64,000 nt of DNA from an uncultured Candidatus Planktophila sp. (GTDB taxonomy: Bacteria > Actinomycetota > Actinomycetes > Nanopelagicales > Nanopelagicaceae), in NCBI GenBank assembly GCA_937975715.1, contig CALJUA010000144.1, positions 1 to 64,000 of the forward strand, written 5' to 3'. The notes beneath the pieces are model-generated. The model made no database searches and was not told the origin of the DNA. It worked only from the letters and a program-made list of their open reading frames with translations. Position 1 is the first letter of the stretch; each line of letters opens with the position of its first letter. The position numbers and the translations under genes are program-made. Positions 14,350 to 22,469 of this stretch are shown piece after piece.

Positions 14350-16323
14350 TTAGCCGACCTTTGTTGTACGTCCATCAGCTACTGGAACTGTGATTGTCTT
14401 TGCTGCCTTAACAGCTTCGATGAAGACATCGACCAAGAGATCACGAACCTTTGCTGTCGCAGGCGAGAAGACGCCGACATAGCCATCTCCGCCTTGAACC
14501 ACATAATCCAAAGTTGCAACTGTGTAGACAGTTGAATCCTTTGCAATTGCCTTTCCGTCAAGAGTAGTTACTGACACGACGCGTGAGCCCAGTGGCTTGC
14601 TGCTATCGAATGAGAACTTGAATCCTGAGATTTGTGGGAAGCGACCATCTGCAGGGTATGCACCACCGACGCCATTTTCAAGCGCCTTCCAGAGCAATGT
14701 ACCTGTGATTGTTGTTGTTGAGACAGAGTTACCGAATGGGAAGACTGTCATTGCATCGCCGACTGTTACATCGTATGGACCAGCTGCTGAAGTTGCTGGG
14801 CGAACAAGCGTCTTATCCAATGGTGTGTATGTCTTAGCAGGGAATGTATCGCGGATACCTCCACCGTTAAGGAATACAAAGTCAGTCTTGTACTTCGCGC
14901 GGATCGCATCAGCTGTGAAGTTTCCAAGTGGTGTTTCACCTGAACGCTCGACTGCTGGTGATCCTCCACGTGGGAATACTGCAGAGACTGTACCGATCTT
15001 GACATCAAGCTTTGGTGCCAACTGATCCTTGTACTTCTTTACAAGGGCAGCTGCTGTTGCATCTGGTGTGAACTTTGCAGCATCAGCCTTTGAGATGTAC
15101 TCAACTGCCGATCCCTTAACACGCCCTGTCTTTGTATTGAGGCAGAGTGTTGTACGTGTGTACTCAACGCCCGCGTTACGAACTTCAGCAACCAAAGTTG
15201 CAGATGCACGAAGTGATGCAGCTGGAAGAGCTGTTGAGTAAACAAGGTGGCTGTGACCACCGAAGATTACGTTTGCGCCCTTGATTTGTGATGCGAGATC
15301 TGGAAGGCGGCCTTGAGCAACGCCATCAAGGTTCTCTGTCCATCCCTGGTGAACAAGCGCGATAACAACCTGTGCGCCTGCTGCACGTGCATCAGCAATC
15401 GCCTTGTTGATACCTGTAACACCTGGATCGATTGCGATTGTTCCGGAAGCGCCCTTGAGGTTGCCTGGGAATACCTGCTCGACTGTTGACTCTGTATTTG
15501 AGCCTACGATGCCGATCTTGACTCCGCCACGTGTGACGATTGTGTATGGCTTTACTGCCTTAGATCCTGAAACAAGATCCTTGAGTGAGCTGTAGTTTGA
15601 AACCACCCACTGGAAATCAGATGCGCCGATAACTTTCTGAACATGTGCAATATCGCGATCGTGCTCGTGGTTACCAAATGTTGATGCATCAACCTTCATG
15701 AGGTTGAGCGCTTCGATTGTTGGAAGCTCTTCGAATGCAGAAGAGATCTGTGGAGCAGCACCGATGTTGTCACCTGAAGTAACCGCAACTGTGTTTGGGT
15801 TAAGAAGGCGATCGTTGTTCCATGCCGCAACAAGTCCTGCTGCACCAATGCTTGTTGACGATACGTCAATTGCACCGTGGAAGTCAGATAGCTGCAAGAA
15901 CTGAAGAGACTTGTAATCAGCGTTTACTGTCGCAAGAGTTAACTTTGTTGCATCGAAGCTCTTGTTGGCCTTTGCAGCTGCAGAGATTCCGTATGCATTG
16001 ACAGCCTGAACAACTGGCGTAAATGTCTTCTGTCCTTCAAGAACAGGAATTGTCACAACTGACTTTGAAGTTGCAGGAACGATTACCGGACATGATCCAG
16101 GTCCGGCAGAGACGATGTAGGAAGTGATCTCTGGAGTTGTTGCAGCAGATGGTGTCCAGCTGACAGTGATTCCATTTGTTCCTTCATTTGCTACGACCTT
16201 TGTCGGAGCAGATGGGGCTGAATAGGTAACAGCCTATGCGATTGGAGTAATGACTGTTACAGCAAGGGCTGCAACAGCAGATGCGGCAACAAGTGCGCGC
16301 TTGAGGGTGTAAGTGGTTTTCAC
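14350..16323 (-). pseudogene. Secreted 5'-nucleotidase/phosphoesterase with an in-frame TAG in its signal peptide
   Basis: Read from the GTG at 16323, the frame encodes a signal peptide (basic VKTTYTLKRALVAA, then a hydrophobic core ending VITPIA), a TAG at 16234-16236, a fibronectin type III-like segment and a full bifunctional 5'-nucleotidase. The nucleotidase has LSDFHGAID, TSGDNIGAA, FGNHEHDRD and GGHSHL metal motifs and a C-terminal NGGGIRDTF. The TAG falls where the cleavage-site Gln of an A-x-A motif is expected (IA-stop-AV), so one C-to-T change from CAG would explain it. Downstream of the TAG the frame stays open to the normal end; the first usable start is the GTG at 16056, which would give a cytoplasmic, FN3-truncated protein. 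It normally releases phosphate from nucleotides outside the cell. Confidence 0.8.
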
Positions 16324-16330
16324 GGAGCGA

Positions 16331-16336
16331 AATCTA
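16331..16336 (-). promoter_or_regulatory. Candidate -10 of a leaderless promoter for the 5'-nucleotidase
   Basis: TAGATT on the minus strand is followed by TCGCTCC (7 nt) and the GTG at 16323, with no Shine-Dalgarno. It supports GTG 16323 as the original start and therefore the reading that the TAG interrupts a real signal peptide. Confidence 0.5.
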
Positions 16337-16454
16337 GGGGGAGGCTATAGCTGAGCTAGGCGCCACGCCTTGTCACGCTCAACTCGGGGCGGGCAAAGCG
16401 GACAACTCTCAAGGGAGGCTCCAGCGTTGCCCTTGTCGGTGGGGTGGGCTATTT

Positions 16455-16472
16455 TTCGAACATCTGTTCGAA
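16455..16472. promoter_or_regulatory. LexA (SOS) box
   Basis: The sequence TTCGAACATCTGTTCGAA is a perfect 7+7 inverted repeat with a 4-nt centre and matches the actinobacterial/Gram-positive LexA operator TCGAAC-N4-GTTCGA exactly. It lies 28 bp before the GTG of the DUF6504 gene, overlapping the likely promoter of the DUF6504-dnaE2-dinB operon. Confidence 0.92.
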
Positions 16473-16500
16473 TATCCAAGCTAGAGCAAAGGAGCCTCAC

Positions 16501-16779
16501 GTGGCGAGCGAAGTCATCCCCGCAGGAGAAGTCCTTATCGATGGACCTACTACTCCTATCGAATTCACATTCCGCGGAAAGCGTTTCCGCATCCATGCAG
16601 TCCTCTCGCGATGGTGCGAGAGCGGTGGATGGTGGAACCGCGTCAGTGATGGAAAGTATCGCCCCGATGATCAAGCACGCGCTCTCTGGCGAGTAGAGGC
16701 TGCACCTATCGGTGCGCTCACAACATTCCAACTCGAACGCGATGAGACAACAGGACAGTGGATCGTCACAACGATTTAA
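16501..16779 (+). CDS. DUF6504-like small protein of the SOS polymerase operon
   Basis: A 92-residue soluble protein. It begins at GTG with AGGAG 6 nt upstream; the frame is open further upstream but reads through the LexA box. The sequence has FTFRGKRFRIHAVLSRWCESGGWW and a C-terminal LTTFQLERDETTGQWIVTTI, of which only cores such as RIHAVLSRWCESGGWW matter: a basic beta-rich fold with several tryptophans. Proteins of this kind sit next to dnaE2 and dinB genes in many actinobacteria, but no activity is established to my knowledge. It is first in the LexA-controlled operon and 14 bp from dnaE2. Confidence 0.8.
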   Translation: MASEVIPAGEVLIDGPTTPIEFTFRGKRFRIHAVLSRWCESGGWWNRVSDGKYRPDDQARALWRVEAAPIGALTTFQLERDETTGQWIVTTI

Positions 16780-16793
16780 CTCGTTAACTTCTT

Positions 16794-19700
16794 ATGAGCT
16801 TTATTCACCTACGCACAACAAGTGCTTACTCCTTTAAGTATGGCACCACCATGCCGCACGACTTAGTCGAACGCGCCGCCGAATTTGAGATGCCCGCTCT
16901 CGCACTGACCGATCGTGATTCTTTTGCAGGCACAATTCGTTTTGCAAAGAGCGCACTCCAATACGGAATCGCACCCATCATCGGTATTAATCTTCAGATT
17001 GATCTCGTTAATTCAGAGTCCATGGGTATCGCATCAGATAGAAAGAATTTTCCTCGCGTCACCATTCTTGCTGGCAGCGATGGGGGATACCGCAACCTGA
17101 TGCACCTCTATCGTGGGATTACATTTCACTCACCCGATCGCATCCCTGTCATCACGATGGATATTCTTGAAAAATTCTCACAGCACAGCAGCGCTCTCTA
17201 CTTATTGCATGGCCCTGAATCCCCGGTATCGCAGGCGATTGGTCTTCATCGCTTTGATATCGCGATGGATATTTTTAATAAGACGCGACCATTCTTTGCC
17301 GACCAAGCAATCGAATGTGTATCGCATCTCGTTGCTGGCAGCGGTCCGCGCTCTACTGCACATGCTGCTAGATCACTGGTCTTCGCTCGCGAACACGATA
17401 TCGATGCAGTCATCACCAATGCAGTGCGGATGCGCGATCGCAGCGATGGACCGGTGGCAGATATTCTCGATTGCGCCCGCCAATTAGTGCCGCTCGATCG
17501 TCGCCACCTCGAACGTCGTAATGCGGAAGGCTTCCTGAAAGGCTCCGATGAGATGCACCGTCTTGCTGCAGAGATTGCACAAGCTGCAGGTGAAGGTTCG
17601 CCACGTTTATTGCTCAAAACAACGCGCGAATGGGCCGAGCGCTCACTGCTATCACCGCAGCGCGATATTGGCTTAGGCGATGTGCATCTTCCTGAAGCAG
17701 ATGTTGTTGGCGCCACCAGCGCTGCTGATATGCGACGGGTCTTACGCGATCGCAGTGAAGCCGGGCTGCATTGGCGTTATACAGATTCAGAAGATATCCG
17801 TGCAGCCCGTGCACGCCTTGATGATGAACTCGCAACGGTAGCAACCCTTGGTTTTGAGTCTTACTTTCTTACAGTTGCCGATATCGTCGACATTGCGCGC
17901 GAAAAAGGAATTCGTGTTGCAGCCCGTGGTTCTGGCGCCGGTTCATTGATCTGTCATCTTCTCGGAATCTCTGGCGTCGATCCGATTGCGCATGGCCTTT
18001 TAATGGAGCGTTTCTGTTCACCGCTTCGTCGTGCGCTGCCTGATATCGATATCGATGTTGAATCCGCACGCCGCCTTGAAATTTATGATGCCACCTTTGC
18101 TCGCTACGGTGCAGCTGATTTCGCGGCGCCGGCTGCAATCTCACGATGTGCCACCGTTGCTATGGTCGAGACATACCGTGCTCGCCATGCGATTCGCGAT
18201 GCAGGCGCAGCGCTGGGATTGCCTGCCGCCGAGATCGACCTCTTAGCAAAATCAATGCCACATGTGCGTGCTGCAAATATCGAGGCAGCGCTTGCATCGT
18301 TACCCGAACTCAAATCTCTCAATACCAATACGCCGTTGATGGCGATGACGATTGCAATGGCATCGCGTCTTGATGGTTTGCCGCGCCACCTTGCGATGCA
18401 CCCCTGTGCAATTGCTTTATCGGATGCGACTTTGCTCGATCGCACACCGTTGCAAATCAACGCAGGTGGGTATCCGATGCTCGAATTCGATAAAGATGAT
18501 GTTGAAGATATTGGTCTACTCAAACTCGATGTTCTGGGTGTGCGAATGCAATCTGCCATTGCGCATGCCGTTGAAGAGATTAGACGTACCGCAGATCCTG
18601 ACTTTGATATCGATGCAGTGCCGCTCGATGATCCCGATACATATAAGTTGATTCAATCGACACAGACACTGGGCCTCTTTCAAATCGAGAGCCCAGGCCA
18701 GCGCGAACTCGTCGGCAAGCTACAGCCGCGTACCTTTAGCGATTTGATTATCGATATCTCGCTCTTTCGCCCAGGGCCAGTCAAAAGCGACATGATTCGC
18801 CCCTTCTTAGAGGCTCGTGGTGGATTTACTGCACCGCAATTAATTCATCCCACACTTGCTCCGATCTTGGCGCAGACCGAAGGTGTTGTTGTCTTTCACG
18901 AACAAGTGATTTCGATTATCTCTGTCATGACAGGTATCTCACTTGCCGCAGCCGATGAAAAACGTCGCGCACTCGGCAGTAAAGAAGGCCAACAGAAAGT
19001 CTGTGATTGGTTCTTTCCTGCTGCGACCGAGAACGGTTACGAACTCACAACGATTACAACAATCTGGGATGTTCTGCGCGCCTTCGCCTCTTTCGGTTTC
19101 TGCAAAGCACATGCTGCAGCCTTCGCTCTGCCGACATATCAATCGGCATGGCTGAAAACTCATTACCCTGCTGCATTTATCTCAGGCGTTCTGACACATG
19201 ATCCCGGCATGTATCCCAAACGTCTAATGATTGATGAAGCGCGTCAGATGGGTGTGCCACTTGCGCCCCTTGATATCAATTATTCGCGCAGTGATTATCG
19301 TGTTGAAGATGCGGGGGATAAGGCTGCAATTCGTATTGCACTCAGTGCAGTCAGCGGCGCTAGCGAGAAAGAGATTGCCACTATTGAGGCAGGTCAGCCA
19401 TATATCGACCTTGCAGATTTCTATCGCAGGTCAGGTGCATCGGCTCCGACAATTGAAACGCTGATTCTTACCGGCGCCTTCGATACAGTGCATATCAACG
19501 ACAGCGATGAGATCACTCATCGAGATTTACTCTTGCATCTTGCCGACTTGCAGAAAACATCAGCACCATCGCTCTCTAGCGCGCAGATGTCTTTAGGGCT
19601 TGCACCTCCACTTCTTGAGGCGAGCGGGCTACCTGCAATGACTACAGATGAGAAGATGCATAACGAGCTATCGCGGTTAGGTATGGATCTCAGCGAACAC

Positions 19701-20084
19701 ATCCTCTCTCCTTATACGCAATTTCTTAATGCCATCGGAGCAACGCGCTCCTGTGATTTACTGGGCTTGCGCAGCAATAGCGAAGTCCTTGTTGCAGGAG
19801 TAAAGGTCGCGCTGCAATCACCACCGGTACGTTCAGGTAAGCGCGTCCTCTTCCTCTCACTCGATGATGGCTACGGATGCAGCGATGCCACCTTCTTTCC
19901 CGATGTTCTGCAATCGCGCTCGGGGCAGTATGCGCAGACTCTCTATGCCACATCGCTCTTCTTAGTACGTGGCATTACTCGTCGCACCGGCGAACGCGGA
20001 ATCTCATTACGCGCAACAGGTGTCTGGGATCTACGTAGCGCCTATCAAGAATGGAATCTCAAGAAAGGTAGTGTGGCGATATGA
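16794..20084 (+). CDS. dnaE2: DnaE2-type (second C-family) DNA polymerase
   Basis: A 1096-residue C-family polymerase. The palm acid residues are kept: LPDIDIDV in the first motif and KLDVLGV in the second, with ARGSGAGS and FQIESPGQRELV between or after. The C-terminus has an OB-like segment (GISLRATGVWDL) as in DnaE2 proteins. The N-terminal PHP domain looks dead as a metal site: HLRTTS replaces H-x-H-x-S, TDRD replaces TDHD and NAVRM replaces N-x-VHY, while dnaE1 at 44341 keeps all three. It is downstream of a LexA box and overlaps dinB by 4 bp, so damage-induced, error-prone or bypass synthesis is likely. No imuA' or imuB gene is adjacent. Confidence 0.9.
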   Translation: MSFIHLRTTSAYSFKYGTTMPHDLVERAAEFEMPALALTDRDSFAGTIRFAKSALQYGIAPIIGINLQIDLVNSESMGIASDRKNFPRVTILAGSDGGYRNLMHLYRGITFHSPDRIPVITMDILEKFSQHSSALYLLHGPESPVSQAIGLHRFDIAMDIFNKTRPFFADQAIECVSHLVAGSGPRSTAHAARSLVFAREHDIDAVITNAVRMRDRSDGPVADILDCARQLVPLDRRHLERRNAEGFLKGSDEMHRLAAEIAQAAGEGSPRLLLKTTREWAERSLLSPQRDIGLGDVHLPEADVVGATSAADMRRVLRDRSEAGLHWRYTDSEDIRAARARLDDELATVATLGFESYFLTVADIVDIAREKGIRVAARGSGAGSLICHLLGISGVDPIAHGLLMERFCSPLRRALPDIDIDVESARRLEIYDATFARYGAADFAAPAAISRCATVAMVETYRARHAIRDAGAALGLPAAEIDLLAKSMPHVRAANIEAALASLPELKSLNTNTPLMAMTIAMASRLDGLPRHLAMHPCAIALSDATLLDRTPLQINAGGYPMLEFDKDDVEDIGLLKLDVLGVRMQSAIAHAVEEIRRTADPDFDIDAVPLDDPDTYKLIQSTQTLGLFQIESPGQRELVGKLQPRTFSDLIIDISLFRPGPVKSDMIRPFLEARGGFTAPQLIHPTLAPILAQTEGVVVFHEQVISIISVMTGISLAAADEKRRALGSKEGQQKVCDWFFPAATENGYELTTITTIWDVLRAFASFGFCKAHAAAFALPTYQSAWLKTHYPAAFISGVLTHDPGMYPKRLMIDEARQMGVPLAPLDINYSRSDYRVEDAGDKAAIRIALSAVSGASEKEIATIEAGQPYIDLADFYRRSGASAPTIETLILTGAFDTVHINDSDEITHRDLLLHLADLQKTSAPSLSSAQMSLGLAPPLLEASGLPAMTTDEKMHNELSRLGMDLSEHILSPYTQFLNAIGATRSCDLLGLRSNSEVLVAGVKVALQSPPVRSGKRVLFLSLDDGYGCSDATFFPDVLQSRSGQYAQTLYATSLFLVRGITRRTGERGISLRATGVWDLRSAYQEWNLKKGSVAI

Positions 20085-21259
20085 GCACGATTCTGCATGT
20101 CGATATGGATGCCTTCTATGCATCTGTTGCAGAGCTCGACCATCCCGAACTCAAAGGTAAAGCGGTCGTTGTCGGTGCAGGCGCTCGAGGGGTAGTGCTC
20201 TCTGCAAATTACGAGGCACGTAAATTTGGAATCCGGGCAGCGATGCCGGTCGGTCGCGCACAACGTATGGCGCCACATGCAATCTTTATAGCACCCGAGC
20301 ACCATCGCTACGCAGAGATATCAGATCGCGTGATGAAGATTTTCTCTACCTATACACCGAAGGTCGAACCCATCTCATTAGATGAAGCATTTCTCGATGT
20401 CACAGGTGCGCTCAAATTACTCGGCACAGGTCGCGAGATCGCACAGAAGATTCGTGAAGAAGTTCAAAGGCAAGAAGGCATCTCATGTTCTGTTGGAATC
20501 GCATCGAATAAGTTCATCGCCAAACTTGCATCGCAACACTGCAAACCCAACGGGATGCTTGAAATTCTCGATGAACGACTTCTCGAATTCCTTCATCCAC
20601 TTCCAGTCGGTGCGATGTGGGGAGTCGGACCAAAGACTGGTGAAGCACTGGATCGATTAGGGCTCCACACCATTGGAGATATCGCCAATACCCCGCGATC
20701 GACTTTGATTCGCGCACTCGGTGATGCAACAGGTGCCTCGCTATACGAACTTGCATGGGGGCGCGATATGCGCGATGTCAGTGATGACGAACCCGATAAG
20801 AGCATCAGTAATGCCGAAACATTTGCCTACGACCTCGATAACCCGGAAGAAATCTTGCGCGAATTTCTACGAATGACAGAGAAGGCCGCTGCCAGACTTC
20901 GCGATAAAGAGCTCTTCGCCAAGACCATCGGCATCAAGGTGCGATTCTCTGATTTCACCACTATCTCTCGTAGTAAGACCTTGCCACTGCCTATCGATAG
21001 CACCCAAGAAATCTATGAAGTCGTTCGTACCTTATATAAGGCGCTCAAGATCAACGGGGCTCGCCTGCGATTGGTCGCTGTCTCTCTGGAGAACCTCCAT
21101 GAGGGCGCCCACGAACAGATGCTCCTTGGCTCACGCGAGAAAGGATGGCGAGAGGCTGATACCGCTATCGATAAAGCCCGTGCCCGCTTCGGAAATTCAA
21201 GCGTGCGCCCAGGCCGGTTGATACGACCATCGAAGGAGAGCCCAGAAGGTGACGGATAG
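20081..21259 (+). CDS. dinB: DNA polymerase IV (Y-family)
   Basis: A 392-residue Y-family polymerase. Catalytic residues are intact: HVDMDAFYASV (first acidic motif), YEARKFGIRAAMP, and SLDEAFLDV (second acidic pair). GVGPKTGEAL is the helix-hairpin-helix of the thumb, and a little-finger domain follows. Near the C-terminus EQMLLG resembles a weak clamp-binding motif. The ATG overlaps the dnaE2 stop. Because the active site is complete this is a true polymerase and not the inactive ImuB. It is expected to be induced with dnaE2 through LexA. Confidence 0.95.
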   Translation: MSTILHVDMDAFYASVAELDHPELKGKAVVVGAGARGVVLSANYEARKFGIRAAMPVGRAQRMAPHAIFIAPEHHRYAEISDRVMKIFSTYTPKVEPISLDEAFLDVTGALKLLGTGREIAQKIREEVQRQEGISCSVGIASNKFIAKLASQHCKPNGMLEILDERLLEFLHPLPVGAMWGVGPKTGEALDRLGLHTIGDIANTPRSTLIRALGDATGASLYELAWGRDMRDVSDDEPDKSISNAETFAYDLDNPEEILREFLRMTEKAAARLRDKELFAKTIGIKVRFSDFTTISRSKTLPLPIDSTQEIYEVVRTLYKALKINGARLRLVAVSLENLHEGAHEQMLLGSREKGWREADTAIDKARARFGNSSVRPGRLIRPSKESPEGDG

Positions 21260-21271
21260 TCACAACTGTTC

Positions 21272-21277
21272 TATTGT
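21272..21277 (+). promoter_or_regulatory. Candidate -10 of a leaderless promoter for the DUF3040 gene
   Basis: TATTGT is followed by TGAGGCT (7 nt) and the ATG at 21285. It lies just past the dinB stop and would uncouple the DUF3040 gene from SOS control. Confidence 0.45.
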
Positions 21278-21284
21278 TGAGGCT

Positions 21285-21638
21285 ATGGCACTATCTGATC
21301 GTGAACGCCGCTTACTAGCGGAGATGGAGGCTGCGCTCGCCTCTGATGATCCACGCCTTCAATCCACACTCGCTGGCGGAGATACTCAGACATTGATCGC
21401 CAAGACGCCAGGCTCGGCACTTGCTGGAATTGCCCTTATCCTCGCTGGAATTGCAATCCTCTTTACCGGGCTCATTGCTCAATTAATCCCGGTCGGAGTA
21501 GCTGGTTTCGTTGTCGCACTCGCTGGGCTCTTGATGGCCCTGCGCTCACTCAGTGGAAAGGCTCCTCGGGTGTCGAAACCTTCGCGCTCGCTCGGTGACC
21601 GACTCCAAGATCGTTGGGATCGTCGCTCCTTCGAGTAG
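21285..21638 (+). CDS. DUF3040 membrane protein
   Basis: A 117-residue protein of the actinobacterial DUF3040 family. It starts MALSDRERRLLAEMEAAL, the family signature, continues with a short helical region (SDDPRLQSTL), then two closely spaced membrane helices and a basic C-terminal tail (KPSRSLGDRLQDRWDRRS). The ATG at 21285 matches the family N-terminus; a GTG 36 bp upstream would overlap dinB. Its function is unknown, but the gene sits beside mraZ in many actinobacteria. An intrinsic terminator follows directly. Confidence 0.88.
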   Translation: MALSDRERRLLAEMEAALASDDPRLQSTLAGGDTQTLIAKTPGSALAGIALILAGIAILFTGLIAQLIPVGVAGFVVALAGLLMALRSLSGKAPRVSKPSRSLGDRLQDRWDRRSFE

Positions 21639-21655
21639 AAAATAACCTCTCTACC

Positions 21656-21688
21656 AACCCGCCTCTCGACCACGAGGGCGGGTTTTTT
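21656..21688 (+). terminator. Intrinsic terminator after the DUF3040 gene
   Basis: AACCCGCC pairs with GGCGGGTT around an inner, imperfect CTCG/CGAG pairing, followed by six T residues. It separates the SOS/DUF3040 region from the division cluster. Confidence 0.9.
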
Positions 21689-21740
21689 GCTGCCCAGATG
21701 ATGTGGGGAGAGGTGGGGGAGGAAGGGAAAAAATTGGAGA

Positions 21741-21780
21741 ATAGTGGTGTAAAAAGGGGGAAAGTGGTGTAAAGTGGGGA
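21741..21780 (+). promoter_or_regulatory. MraZ operator: four 10-bp phased G-rich boxes
   Basis: Four consecutive decamers read ATAGTGGTGT, AAAAAGGGGG, AAAGTGGTGT and AAAGTGGGGA. Two carry the exact AAAGTGG core known from MraZ sites, one has a single change and one is degenerate. The 10-bp phase puts all boxes on the same DNA face. They lie 50-90 bp before the mraZ start, as expected for autorepression of the division operon. Confidence 0.75.
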
Positions 21781-21829
21781 ATTAAGCGTGGAATTCACGC
21801 TCATACCTTGGGGAAGGTGGTGAAAATCA

Positions 21830-22261
21830 ATGTTCTTGGGCACCCATGAACCGCGTCTCGATGAGAAGGGACGCTTGATCCTTCCCGCCAAATTCCGGGA
21901 AGAGCTTTCGCCAGGCCTTGTGATTACAAAGGGTCAAGAGCGCTGCCTCTATGTCTTCCCCGCTACTGAATTTGCCCACATCACCGAAACCCTCCGTCAG
22001 GCACCTGTCACTGCGAAGGCGGCCCGCGACTACCAGCGCGTGATGTTTGCCGGCGCGCACGATGAAATTCCTGATCGCCAAGGGCGCGTCACGATTCCAC
22101 AGGGCTTGCGTACCTATGCCGGTCTTGAGAAAGAGTGCGTCGTCATTGGCGCAAATACCCGCGTTGAAATTTGGGATAGCGCTGCATGGGCTGAATACCT
22201 CGCCGATCGCGAATCAAGTTTTGCTGATGTATCTGAAGAAGTTTTTCCGGGACTTTTCTAG
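21830..22261 (+). CDS. mraZ: Transcriptional regulator MraZ
   Basis: A 143-residue AbrB-like protein with two copies of the MraZ fold. Copy one is [23 protein letters not shown], whose core is [15 protein letters not shown]; copy two is [13 protein letters not shown]. It forms rings that bind phased DNA repeats and regulates the division/cell-wall operon, and is probably autoregulated through the boxes at 21741-21780. The ATG is preceded by AAGGTGG with 9 nt spacing. The next gene starts 208 bp on, after a structured RNA. Confidence 0.96.
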   Translation: MFLGTHEPRLDEKGRLILPAKFREELSPGLVITKGQERCLYVFPATEFAHITETLRQAPVTAKAARDYQRVMFAGAHDEIPDRQGRVTIPQGLRTYAGLEKECVVIGANTRVEIWDSAAWAEYLADRESSFADVSEEVFPGLF

Positions 22262-22310
22262 AGCATCAGCAAAAAATTTTTCAACAACTTAATAAAAACT
22301 GAATAGCGAT

Positions 22311-22418
22311 CACTCATCTGTGGCCACCGCCGACCTCATAGGTCGGCAGCGACGTCCCTTCCCCGGCGTCGCTATCGAAACGACAAATCCGTCGGCCGGC
22401 GGTGACCAGAGATGAGTG
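22311..22418 (+). ncRNA. Structured leader RNA upstream of rsmH (mraW RNA motif)
   Basis: A multi-branched RNA can be drawn by hand. The closing helix is 22311-22319 with 22410-22418 (9 bp). The next helix is 22321-22332 with 22397-22408 (12 positions, one mismatch). Inside are a small hairpin at about 22332-22344 and a 7-bp hairpin, 22348-22354 with 22367-22373. Position and shape match the mraW RNA motif described for mycobacteria and relatives. It ends about 50 nt before the rsmH ATG and does not cover its Shine-Dalgarno, so the control mechanism is open. Confidence 0.75.
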
Positions 22419-22469
22419 GGCGTGTAATTGAATTCAAAAATATTGGAACTACTGGGAATGGGGGAGAAG

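Noticed and set aside
16794..21259. SOS operon as recently acquired DNA
   Set aside because: By eye it seems richer in CGC and GAT codons than its neighbours, but no composition was computed and there are no mobile-element genes, tRNA or repeats at its ends.
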